28,362 bases of DNA from Victivallales bacterium (GTDB lineage: Bacteria > Verrucomicrobiota > Lentisphaeria > Oligosphaerales > Oligosphaeraceae), in assembly GCA_017964325.1 (NCBI GenBank), contig JAGCSE010000303.1, positions 1-28,362 on the forward strand, given 5' to 3'. Under the pieces are notes generated by a model that saw only the letters and a program-made list of their open reading frames with translations, was not told where the DNA came from and searched no databases. The position numbers were made by a program, and so were the translations under genes. How positions within the stretch are numbered: the stretch's first letter is position 1; each line of letters begins with the position of its first letter. Below are positions 8,656 to 14,965 of the stretch, piece after piece.

Positions 8656-8683
8656 ACTTTATCCTAAATCATTTATTTGTCAA
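8656..8683 (-). promoter_or_regulatory. Candidate promoter of the glgA run
   Basis: On the minus strand a perfect TTGACA (8683-8678) is followed after 16 bp by TAAAGT (8661-8656), a moderate -10. It lies about 70-95 nt upstream of the glgA start. An AGGAGG at 8652-8647 is too far from the ATG to be its ribosome binding site. Confidence 0.4.
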
Positions 8684-8752
8684 ATTTTCCACAGATTATT
8701 GTGAATCTCAAATGGCTTCATCAGAAAAAAACAAAAAAATGCCCCAAATCAC

Positions 8753-8782
8753 TTGCACAATGAACAAATCCAGTATTATATT
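8753..8782 (+). promoter_or_regulatory. Candidate promoter of the aromatic operon leader
   Basis: TTGCAC at 8753-8758 and TATATT at 8777-8782 are separated by 18 bp; TATTAT at 8774-8779 is an overlapping alternative. Transcription from here would start near 8790 and produce a leader of roughly 280 nt before the DAHP synthase gene, including the leader peptide and terminator described below. Confidence 0.5.
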
Positions 8783-8846
8783 ATTGAGTGTTCTTTCAAG
8801 TTTGAAATAATTCCGATTGGAACTTTACTTAAATAAATAAGACTTC

Positions 8847-8957
8847 ATGAACCAGTTCGCATTTACAGCCAAGTATTATTACTGGGCCTTCTATTTTAGA
8901 AGCCCAGCTGATAGGCTTTTCGCTGTAAAGAGGTCTTTTTTGACAACCGGTGCATGA
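8847..8957 (+). CDS. Aromatic-rich leader peptide of the aroF-tyrA-pheA operon
   Basis: A 36-codon reading frame opens with ATG at 8847, directly after an in-frame TAA at 8838, and closes with TGA at 8955-8957. Eleven of its 36 residues are Phe, Tyr or Trp: MNQFAF at the start, then YYYWAFYF at residues 10-17 (8874-8897), where seven of eight residues are aromatic, and further Phe at 25 and 31. This composition is that of attenuator leader peptides, where charged tRNA-Tyr/Phe (perhaps tRNA-Trp) levels decide whether the ribosome stalls. The genes downstream make exactly those amino acids. There is no strong Shine-Dalgarno. Too short for ordinary gene finders; the position before an intrinsic terminator strongly supports its role. 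Confidence 0.85.
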   Translation: MNQFAFTAKYYYWAFYFRSPADRLFAVKRSFLTTGA

Positions 8958-8961
8958 CCGG
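8883..8961 (+). promoter_or_regulatory. Mutually exclusive leader hairpins of the attenuator
   Basis: Hairpin A pairs 8883-8893 with 8897-8906 (10 bp, one bulged C) and lies within the codons for Trp13 to Pro20. Alternative hairpin B pairs 8898-8904 with 8914-8920 and cannot coexist with A. A third stem pairs CCGGT (8947-8951) with ACCGG (8957-8961) around the leader stop codon. GGCTTTT at 8914-8920 can also pair with AAAACC at 8987-8992 (6 bp, one bulge), which would disrupt the terminator; GGTCTTT at 8932-8938 is a second candidate. The pairings are read directly; the switching order is inference. Confidence 0.65.
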
Positions 8962-8986
8962 ATGAACCGCCAACCAGAAGATTTTC

Positions 8987-9022
8987 AAAACCGCCAGTGA
9001 AAAGCCACCGGCGGTTTTTTTT
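8987..9022 (+). terminator. Intrinsic terminator (attenuator) before aroF
   Basis: AAAACCGCC (8987-8995) pairs perfectly with GGCGGTTTT (9010-9018). After one mismatch the stem continues with GTG/CAC (8997-8999 and 9006-9008), and an 8-T run at 9015-9022 follows. It lies 30 nt after the leader peptide stop and 51 nt before the DAHP synthase ATG, with no other gene between. It would therefore stop operon transcription in the leader unless prevented. Confidence 0.88.
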
Positions 9023-9073
9023 GTGCTAACATTCACTTTTTTCGATATATACAAAAACAAAGGAACCACAGCC

Positions 9074-10075
9074 ATGATTGTCATTCTGAAAGAAAATCCA
9101 AATCCACGCCAATTGAACAATCTCAAGAACTGGATTGTCAGCCAGGGCATCACCATCCATGAATCGCAAGGCGTCAACCAGTTGATTCTCGGTCTCGTCG
9201 GCGATACGACGGGAATCGACATCGATCTCATCAAGGCATTGGACATCGTCGAAGACGTGAAACGAATCCAAGACCCATACAAAAACGTCAACCGTAAGTT
9301 CCACCCATTGGACACAGTCGTCGATGTGAACGGCTTGAAAATCGGCGGAGGCCATTTCCAAATCATCGCCGGTCCATGCTCCATCGAATCAGAAGAACAG
9401 ATAGTCGAAGTCGCAACAGCCGTCAAAAAGGCTGGAGCTACGTTGCTTCGCGGCGGTGCGTTCAAGCCACGCACCTCCCCCTACGCCTTCCAAGGCCTGC
9501 GGCAGGACGGCATCAAACTGCTACTTGAGGCAAAGAAAATCACAGGGCTCCCAGTCGTCACGGAAATCATGGACATCTCACAGCTCGACCTTTTCGCCGA
9601 TGTCGATGTCATCCAAGTCGGAGCACGCAACATGCAGAATTTCGAGTTGCTGAAGAAGCTTGGCAAAACGACCAAGCCAATTTTGCTTAAACGTGGCCTT
9701 GCCAACACGATACAGGAACTGCTCATGAGCGCGGAATACATTATGGCCGGCGGCAATCCCAACATCATCCTCTGCGAACGCGGCATCCGCACATTTGAAA
9801 CCGCCACGCGAAACACACTCGACATCTCCGCAATTCCCGTCATCAAAGGCATGAGCCACCTGCCGATCGTCGTCGATCCCAGCCACGCCACTGGCATTTC
9901 CAAACTCGTGCCAACGATGTCGCTGGCCGCCACCGCCGCCGGAGCGGACGGACTCATCATCGAAGTCCACAATGATCCTGAACATGCCCTCTGCGACGGT
10001 CCGCAGTCGCTTCTGCCCGAAACGTTCGCGGAACTTGTCAAGAAAATCACAAAAATCCGCGAAGCAATCGCATAA
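9074..10075 (+). CDS. aroF: 3-deoxy-7-phosphoheptulonate synthase, type I-beta
   Basis: First committed step of the shikimate pathway: phosphoenolpyruvate plus erythrose 4-phosphate to DAHP, in the cytoplasm. The ATG at 9074 is preceded by AAAGGAA, and the 333-residue product begins MIVILKENPN as in the Thermotoga-type enzyme. Residues 1-75 form the ferredoxin-like regulatory domain that binds Tyr/Phe in that family. The TIM barrel follows, with IIAGPCSIES, LRGGAFKPRTSPYAFQG, QVGARNMQNF, LLKRG, ILCERGIRTFE and VVDPSHATG, which include the PEP, metal and phosphate ligands. It is the first structural gene of the operon, 51 nt after the attenuator terminator; tyrA starts 19 nt after its stop. 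Regulation is probably both transcriptional (attenuation) and allosteric. Confidence 0.96.
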   Translation: MIVILKENPNPRQLNNLKNWIVSQGITIHESQGVNQLILGLVGDTTGIDIDLIKALDIVEDVKRIQDPYKNVNRKFHPLDTVVDVNGLKIGGGHFQIIAGPCSIESEEQIVEVATAVKKAGATLLRGGAFKPRTSPYAFQGLRQDGIKLLLEAKKITGLPVVTEIMDISQLDLFADVDVIQVGARNMQNFELLKKLGKTTKPILLKRGLANTIQELLMSAEYIMAGGNPNIILCERGIRTFETATRNTLDISAIPVIKGMSHLPIVVDPSHATGISKLVPTMSLAATAAGADGLIIEVHNDPEHALCDGPQSLLPETFAELVKKITKIREAIA

Positions 10076-10094
10076 TTTATTGGGAGCACGTGAC

Positions 10095-10940
10095 ATGAAC
10101 ATTAGCATCATCGGTCTCGGCCTCATCGGCGGCTCCATGGCAAAAGCCGTCAAAACGCACACGGAACACACCGTCTATGGCTGCGATAAAATCGAATCCA
10201 TCCAGCTCCGCGCCAAAATGGTCGAAGCCATCGACGATCTGCTGACATCCGCCATTCTCAAAAAATGCGACATCGTTCTGATCGCCCTCTTCCCTGACGC
10301 CGCAGTCGAATGGCTGAAGGAAAACGCCTCGAAAATCCGTCGCGACGCGATGGTCTTCGACTGCTGTGGCAACAAGCAGAAAGTCTGCGAAGCAGGTTTT
10401 GAACTTGCTGAAAAACATGGATTTACATTCATCGGTGGCCATCCCATGGCTGGCATTGAACGCTTCGGTTTCGCAGCCGCCCAGCCGAATCTTTTCCACC
10501 GCGCCTCCATGGTGCTCGTCCCAAAAAGCGGCACGCCCATCGAAATCATGGCCGCCGCAAAGGCATTCTTCCTCTCGCTCGGTTTCGGCCGCATCACCAT
10601 CACAACTGCGCAGGAGCACGACCGCGTCATCGCCTACACTTCCCAGCTGGCCCACGTCCTATCCAGCGCCTACATCAAAAGCGACACCGCCATGTCGCAC
10701 ACAGGCATTTCCGCCGGCAGCTTCCGAGACATGACGCGTGTCGCCACCCTCCAGCCGGAAATGTGGGCGGAACTCTGTCTTGAAAACCGCCAGTCCATGC
10801 TCAACGAACTCAACGGCCTCATCAACCGCCTCGGCCAGTATCGCGACGCCATCCAGGCCAATGACTACGAAAAGCTCCGTCTGCTCCTCCACGAAGGCAG
10901 CCAGCGAAAAGCGGAAGTGGACAAGCTCACCGCAAGATGA
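10095..10940 (+). CDS. tyrA: Prephenate (or arogenate) dehydrogenase
   Basis: Tyrosine branch enzyme: oxidative decarboxylation of prephenate (or arogenate) with NAD(P)+. I start it at the ATG at 10095, which has GGGAG eight bases upstream and makes the protein open with the nucleotide-binding loop GLGLIGGS (residues 7-14). The 281-residue length is that of a stand-alone enzyme without an ACT or chorismate mutase domain. Other landmarks are GGHPMAGIERFGF near residue 115 and the helical dimerisation domain with AYTSQLAHVLSSAYI. Genes on either side supply its pathway: DAHP synthase 19 nt upstream and the PheA bifunctional enzyme 77 nt downstream. The sequence does not settle prephenate versus arogenate or NAD versus NADP. 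Confidence 0.93.
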   Translation: MNISIIGLGLIGGSMAKAVKTHTEHTVYGCDKIESIQLRAKMVEAIDDLLTSAILKKCDIVLIALFPDAAVEWLKENASKIRRDAMVFDCCGNKQKVCEAGFELAEKHGFTFIGGHPMAGIERFGFAAAQPNLFHRASMVLVPKSGTPIEIMAAAKAFFLSLGFGRITITTAQEHDRVIAYTSQLAHVLSSAYIKSDTAMSHTGISAGSFRDMTRVATLQPEMWAELCLENRQSMLNELNGLINRLGQYRDAIQANDYEKLRLLLHEGSQRKAEVDKLTAR

Positions 10941-10969
10941 GCCCTCTGCCACAATGCTCCGTCCAATAA

Positions 10970-10996
10970 GTCCCAACCGTCCCAGTTGTCCCATTT
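10970..10996 (+). repeat. GTCCCA nonamer triplet in the tyrA-pheA spacer
   Basis: Three head-to-tail 9-mers, GTCCCAACC, GTCCCAGTT and GTCCCATTT, occupy the spacer between the tyrA stop and the pheA ribosome binding site (AAAGG at 11006-11010). The core GTCCCA is invariant and the last three bases vary. The core is nearly the reverse complement of the AAGGGAC-type nonamers at 1257-1283. Confidence 0.6.
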
Positions 10997-11017
10997 CATC
11001 AATATAAAGGCCTCTCC

Positions 11018-12160
11018 ATGAACCTTGAAGACTACCGCAAGCAAATCGACTCCATCGATGATGACATCCTCAAACTGTTCCTCAAAAGAATGAACATCGC
11101 GGGCGACATCGCCAAGTTCAAGAAAGAACAGCACTTAGGAATCAGCCATCCAACCCGCGAACGCGAAATCATCATCCGTCTCGCACGTGCGGCGGGGCCT
11201 GAATTCGCAAGTTATGTCCAAATGCTATACGGCACATTGTTCGATGTCAGCCGCGCCCACCAGCATCAGCTAAACTCCGAACCAGGCCAACTTTCTGCCC
11301 ATCTTAAAACCGCATGGGAAAATTCCTCCCAAAACACGCTACCGCAATTGGCAACCGTCGCCTGCCAGGGCACGGAGGGAGCCTATTCCGGCCTTGCGGC
11401 TGGCCGTTGCTTCCAACTGCCCGACATCACGTGGTTCCGTAATTTCGAAGGTGTCGCACAAGCCGTTAAGAAAGGACTTTGCGACTACGGCATCCTGCCG
11501 GTCGAAAACAGCACATACGGCACCGTCAATCCCGTCTATGACCTCATGCAACAGCACCGCTTTTACATCATCAAAAGCATCCGACTGCATGTACAGCATT
11601 CGCTTCTCGCCCTGCCAGGTGTAAAGATGAACGAAATCCGCGAAATCGTCTCCCATCAGCAGGCCATCGGCCAATGCGACCGTTTTCTCAGCGCTTTACC
11701 CAACGTCAAAGTAACGCCCGTCGCCAACACCGCCATCGCCGCCAAACTCGTTGCCACATCCAACCGCCGTGATCTCGCCGCCATCAGCAGCCACGACTGC
11801 GGTCGTCTCTACAATCTCGACGCCTTGCAGGAAGGCATTCAGGACAATGGCAACAACTACACGCGTTTCATCTGTATTACCAAAGACTTGACGATTCTGC
11901 CAGGAGCCAGCCGCATCAGTCTTGTCATGTCATTGCCGCACCGCCCAGGCTCGCTCTACTCCGTCATCGCCAAATTCGCCGCCCTCGGTCTGAACCTCCT
12001 GAAATTGGAAAGCCGTCCCGTTTCGGGCAGCGACTTCGAGTTCCGCTTCTATTTCGACCTCGCAGCCACGGAGTGCTCTCCCGCCGTCCTCAACCTCATG
12101 AACGAACTCGAACACGAATTGGACGATTTCACCTTCCTCGGTTGGTACAATGAAGCATAA
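11018..12160 (+). CDS. pheA: Bifunctional chorismate mutase / prephenate dehydratase
   Basis: P-protein of 380 residues that converts chorismate to prephenate and then phenylpyruvate for Phe synthesis. The AroQ-type chorismate mutase domain spans about residues 1-88 (YRKQIDSIDDDILKLFLKRM, then a helix with ISHPTREREI). The dehydratase domain covers about 108-290, with QGTEGAYSG, GILPVENSTYGTVN, SHQQAIGQC and the catalytic-region motif NNYTRF near 278-283. A C-terminal ACT domain (about 297-375) has LPHRPGSLYSVIAKFAALGLN and the Phe-binding ESRP. The ACT domain predicts Phe feedback inhibition. It closes the aromatic operon. The ATG at 11018 has AAAGG seven bases upstream. Directly after its stop lies a GC-rich tandem repeat rather than a recognisable T-run terminator. 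Confidence 0.96.
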   Translation: MNLEDYRKQIDSIDDDILKLFLKRMNIAGDIAKFKKEQHLGISHPTREREIIIRLARAAGPEFASYVQMLYGTLFDVSRAHQHQLNSEPGQLSAHLKTAWENSSQNTLPQLATVACQGTEGAYSGLAAGRCFQLPDITWFRNFEGVAQAVKKGLCDYGILPVENSTYGTVNPVYDLMQQHRFYIIKSIRLHVQHSLLALPGVKMNEIREIVSHQQAIGQCDRFLSALPNVKVTPVANTAIAAKLVATSNRRDLAAISSHDCGRLYNLDALQEGIQDNGNNYTRFICITKDLTILPGASRISLVMSLPHRPGSLYSVIAKFAALGLNLLKLESRPVSGSDFEFRFYFDLAATECSPAVLNLMNELEHELDDFTFLGWYNEA

Positions 12161-12250
12161 TGGGGGGTCCCGCATGCGTCCCGCCTGCGGGTGGGGGTCC
12201 CGCGTGCGTCCCGCCTGCGGGTGGGGGTCCCGCGTGCGTCCCGCCTGCGG
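12161..12250 (+). repeat. Three tandem copies of a GC-rich 30-bp repeat
   Basis: Units at 12161-12190, 12191-12220 and 12221-12250 are near-identical; the first differs at its first two bases and has CATGCG where the others have CGTGCG. Each contains TGCGTCCCGCCTGCGG, whose CCCGC-CT-GCGGG core is self-complementary. The array begins at the base after the pheA stop codon. A diverged copy of the core (15-nt match) lies at 17959-17973, after another gene. Base composition is much richer in GC than the flanking spacer. Confidence 0.9.
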
Positions 12251-12268
12251 GAAAAAGACCGCTTCACA

Positions 12269-12305
12269 TTGGCAAATCTCAATTTTTGGATTAGAGTAAT
12301 ACAAT
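12269..12305 (+). promoter_or_regulatory. Candidate promoter of the SUMF1-like gene
   Basis: TTGGCA (12269-12274) and TAGAGT (12292-12297) are separated by 17 bp. TACAAT at 12300-12305 is an alternative -10 without a good -35. Either would give a short leader before the ATG at 12341. The sequence context is AT-rich immediately after the GC-rich repeat. Confidence 0.35.
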
Positions 12306-12340
12306 TATGTATTTATGATTTCAAAACAAAAGGAACTACC

Positions 12341-13633
12341 ATGAGTGACATCGCCAAAACTGCCTCCCACCCCTTCGCCAAGCAAAGCACGCTTTTCAGG
12401 CATGCCTACTGCAAAGGCATTATGCTTTCGATACTTGCAAACACGGTATTGCCTAAAGCGATACGCCTGGAACAATGCGAAACAACCTTGGCAAAAATTC
12501 GCAGCACACTTGGCATCCAGTTGCAGGAAAGCAACGAATCCTACATCCAGAACATCGCCACGACGGAAATCGAACAAGTGCTCAACATACTGCGCCATGA
12601 ATTGACAAACAACGTCTCCCTCGCCGCCTTCCTCTATGAAATTACGTTCTACCAACAGGCAAGTTTCCGCAACGATGCGGCCTTCCAGAAAGTCTGGCAG
12701 TCTTTCGTCGATGATCTGAATTTCCCAAAGGATTCCGCTCCAGCACTTTGGAACGCTTGTCAAACACTAGCCAACTGCCAGTTCCCGTCTTTGGACATCC
12801 CCCTGCTTTCATGGCTGTGCGGCATCTGCGGCATCAGTTGGGCGGATGTCGCGGCCATCTTCTTAGGCAAATCCAACCTCAAGGAAAACATGACAATCAT
12901 GCTCCCCGGCAATGTCCCGCTGGAACTCGCATGGTGTCCCGCCGGCGTTTTCATGATGGGCAGCCCTGAAAAAGAAGCCGAACGCGACGGCGATGAACCA
13001 CAACATCAAGTGAAAATCTCCAAGGGCTTCTGGATGGGAATCTATCCCGTCACGCAAAAGCAGTTCAAGGCCGTCATGGGCCGCAATCCGTCAAACTACG
13101 ACAGCTTTGAAAACCATCCCGTTGAAAACGTCACGTGGTTCGATGCCAAAGAGTTCTGCATGAAGGCCACCGACCAGTCCACGAAACTCCCCGACGGCTA
13201 TGCCTTCGACCTTCCGACCGAGGCCCAGTGGGAATACGCCTGCCGCGCAGGTACCACCACCACCTTCCACTTTGGCGACATCCTCAATGGTTTACAAGCG
13301 AATTGCGACGGCACAAGACCATTCGGAACCACGCAGGAAGGCCCCAACATCGACTGCACTTGCGATGTTGGCAGATACGCTCCCAACGCATGGGGCCTCT
13401 ATGACATGCACGGAAACGTATGGGAATGGTGCAATGACTGGTATGGCCCGTATCAGGAAGGCTTCACCGTAGATCCGCAGGGTGCCGAAACTGGCACGCA
13501 GCGCTCCGAACGCGGCGGCAGCTGGCGGAACGCCGCCAAACGCTGCCGCACCGCCATCCGTCGCAAAAGCGCACCGGAAGACGTCTATGACAACCTCGGT
13601 TTCCGCGTCATTCTCATATCCACAAAGAACTGA
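12341..13633 (+). CDS. SUMF1/formylglycine-generating-enzyme-like domain protein
   Basis: Protein of 430 residues. The ATG at 12341 follows AAAGGAAC; longer in-frame versions would only translate the 30-bp repeat. Residues 1 to about 185 are a mostly helical region that I do not recognise. From about 188 to the end lies the SUMF1 (FGE-sulfatase/EgtB C-terminal) fold, with FMMGSPEKEAERDGDEPQHQ, YPVTQKQFKAVMGRNPS, LPTEAQWEYACRAG, DMHGNVWEWCNDWY, RGGSWRNAAKRC and NLGFRV. Of the two active-site cysteines of true sulfatase-activating enzymes (GGSYxCxxxxC) only the second position is Cys here; the first is Asn. It is therefore probably not a formylglycine generator. No sulfatase gene is nearby. No signal peptide is visible. 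The role is unknown; a binding or sensing domain is plausible. Confidence 0.88.
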   Translation: MSDIAKTASHPFAKQSTLFRHAYCKGIMLSILANTVLPKAIRLEQCETTLAKIRSTLGIQLQESNESYIQNIATTEIEQVLNILRHELTNNVSLAAFLYEITFYQQASFRNDAAFQKVWQSFVDDLNFPKDSAPALWNACQTLANCQFPSLDIPLLSWLCGICGISWADVAAIFLGKSNLKENMTIMLPGNVPLELAWCPAGVFMMGSPEKEAERDGDEPQHQVKISKGFWMGIYPVTQKQFKAVMGRNPSNYDSFENHPVENVTWFDAKEFCMKATDQSTKLPDGYAFDLPTEAQWEYACRAGTTTTFHFGDILNGLQANCDGTRPFGTTQEGPNIDCTCDVGRYAPNAWGLYDMHGNVWEWCNDWYGPYQEGFTVDPQGAETGTQRSERGGSWRNAAKRCRTAIRRKSAPEDVYDNLGFRVILISTKN

Positions 13634-13670
13634 ATACATTATTGTTATAACATATATTTTCAAGCCCTCC

Positions 13671-13755
13671 AGCGCCTCTAGCCTATCTAGCGCCTCTAGA
13701 GCTTCTAGCACCTCTAGCACCTCTAGCCTATCTAGCGTCTCTAGAGCTTCTAGCA
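13671..13755 (+). repeat. CTCTAG-rich tandem repeat with a 45-bp higher-order period
   Basis: The spacer between the SUMF1-like and nitrilase genes is built from roughly 9-11-bp variants of CCTCTAGC(A/G)C. The 35-bp block at 13676-13710 recurs at 13721-13755 with one substitution (C to T at 13738), giving a 45-bp period. XbaI-like TCTAGA occurs once in each block. The array ends 10 bases before the nitrilase-family start codon, which has no Shine-Dalgarno. Confidence 0.9.
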
Positions 13756-13765
13756 AAAAATCATT

Positions 13766-14581
13766 ATGAAAGCCACCATATTCCAACCGCCCTATCCCAT
13801 GCACCATGAGTTGCAGGAGACATTAGACTGGCAGACCAGCCGTCTCGCCGCCATTCCCGCAGGCTCCGTCGATCTTGTCATCCTTCCGGAAAACTCCAAT
13901 GTAACAGGCTATAGGGATTTGGAAGAAATGCTCAGCATCCTCCGTGGTCCGAGCGTAACATACGTCCAGACACTTCAAAAGGAAGCGGACCGCATCGGTG
14001 CCGTCATCATGGCGGGTCTCATGACACAGGATGAAAAAGGCGTCCTCCGCAACCAGCTCGGCGTGTTCCAGCCTGGCAAACCCGCCATCACCCCCTACAC
14101 GAAAAACCATCTCGTCGTGCCCGAACTGAAAAAGGGAATCAAGCCTGGCGACGAGGCCAACTTGTTCGAAATCAACGGTGTCAAATACGGCTGTGCCATC
14201 TGCTACGATTTCTATTTCCCCGAACTTTTCTGCCATTACGCAAAACTGCGTGCTGATGTCGTCGTCATCGTCAGCCACCAGCGGCAAGAGCCGACGGAGA
14301 ATCTGGAATTCCTCACGCGGGCCCGCGCCTTTGACACAGGCTGCACGATTCTCCGTTCCGCCCCCGCGATGGACAATCCCGCCATCGGCGGTCGTTCCAT
14401 CGCCGTCGCCCCCAACGGCAAAGTCATCGCAGACGCTGGCGGGACGCCCGGCGTCATTAGTTTTGATTTCGACCCACATGCGCGTTTCATCCGCCCCGCA
14501 TCCTACACTGAAACCGACCGTGTCGTCGATTACCGCGAATCCCTCCAGCCCGCCTGCCGTCCGGAACTGTATTTCAAGTAA
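13766..14581 (+). CDS. Nitrilase-superfamily carbon-nitrogen hydrolase
   Basis: Cytoplasmic amidohydrolase-fold protein of 271 residues. The Glu-Lys-Cys triad is present: Glu42 in LPENSNV, Lys113 in YTKNHLVVPE (with a further Glu120) and Cys146 in GCAICYDFYFPEL, so it should be active. Family members hydrolyse amides, N-carbamoyl compounds or nitriles; the motifs do not identify the substrate. The start at 13766 lies just after the CTCTAG repeat and lacks a Shine-Dalgarno sequence. It is followed by an AT-rich spacer with an intrinsic terminator at 14682-14724. No neighbour suggests a pathway. Confidence 0.9.
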   Translation: MKATIFQPPYPMHHELQETLDWQTSRLAAIPAGSVDLVILPENSNVTGYRDLEEMLSILRGPSVTYVQTLQKEADRIGAVIMAGLMTQDEKGVLRNQLGVFQPGKPAITPYTKNHLVVPELKKGIKPGDEANLFEINGVKYGCAICYDFYFPELFCHYAKLRADVVVIVSHQRQEPTENLEFLTRARAFDTGCTILRSAPAMDNPAIGGRSIAVAPNGKVIADAGGTPGVISFDFDPHARFIRPASYTETDRVVDYRESLQPACRPELYFK

Positions 14582-14681
14582 AATGCCTGTATCACAATTT
14601 ACAAAAATATTTTCAAATTATATTAGATAACAAGAGTATTAAAAACTGTTTTTAATTTTTACAGTCTAAAAAAGACAACTA

Positions 14682-14724
14682 ACGATAAGGTGCAGAATAA
14701 TCCCACACCTTATCGTCTTTTTTT
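14682..14724 (+). terminator. Intrinsic terminator downstream of the nitrilase gene
   Basis: ACGATAAGGTG (14682-14692) pairs perfectly with CACCTTATCGT (14706-14716) around a 13-nt loop, followed by C and a run of seven T. It lies 100 bp after the nitrilase stop and well before the next gene. Confidence 0.9.
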
Positions 14725-14810
14725 CTGCTCTCGTCTCTTGTCAGACTATGTAATGGCAGTAATGTACTGGTATATCAATAACTTTAGAAAAACAAGATAA
14801 ATTTGAACAT

Positions 14811-14847
14811 TTTTTCTCACAATTATGATTGATTATTGTGAGAAAAA
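14811..14847. promoter_or_regulatory. 13-bp perfect inverted repeat upstream of the DUF1016 gene
   Basis: TTTTTCTCACAAT (14811-14823) and ATTGTGAGAAAAA (14835-14847) are exact reverse complements separated by 11 bp. With A-rich and T-rich outer ends it could be an operator or a bidirectional terminator-like hairpin. It lies 118 bp before the DUF1016 start, within AT-rich DNA. Confidence 0.6.
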
Positions 14848-14965
14848 TCGTGTTATGAGATTGCAAATTCTATTTACCTATATAAATTATAAGAAAAGTA
14901 GAAAATATGATCTATAGGGATTTTCTTCCGAATATTTAATTGTAACATTTATTTGTTAGTGGACA

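Larger units (their letters stand above)
14582..14965. other. AT-rich spacer before the DUF1016 gene
   Basis: This 384-bp stretch is far richer in A+T than the coding DNA around it. It contains the terminator at 14682-14724 and the inverted repeat at 14811-14847, listed separately. I see no convincing gene: a 15-codon frame at 14583-14630 (starting MPVSQF) has neither a ribosome binding site nor distinctive composition. The composition shift starts right after the nitrilase gene and continues into the DUF1016 gene, as expected for an acquired segment. Confidence 0.6.

Noticed and set aside
8685..8693. DnaA box (TTTTCCACA)
   Set aside because: A single one-mismatch site in AT-rich DNA with no cluster or origin-associated genes.
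8847..9022. T-box or other riboswitch as the operon regulator
   Set aside because: No T-box sequence or specifier-loop architecture was recognised, and a leader peptide with aromatic codons explains the terminator better.
11930..12304. Minus-strand frame with repeated QAGRTRDPHP
   Set aside because: Produced by the 30-bp repeat being a multiple of three; it overlaps pheA and has no start signal.
12191..12340. In-frame N-terminal extension of the SUMF1-like protein through the 30-bp repeat
   Set aside because: It only translates the tandem repeat, while the ATG at 12341 has a proper ribosome binding site.
13292..13807. Minus-strand frame with repeated LEALDRLEALE
   Set aside because: A by-product of the CTCTAG repeat and the antisense of the SUMF1-like gene.
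14583..14630. Second leader peptide after the nitrilase gene
   Set aside because: Fifteen codons with no ribosome binding site or biased composition; the terminator that follows is explained as the nitrilase gene's own.
14811..14847. LacI-type operator because of AATTGTGAG-like sequence
   Set aside because: The half-sites resemble lacO only in part and are in the wrong order and spacing; no LacI gene is present.
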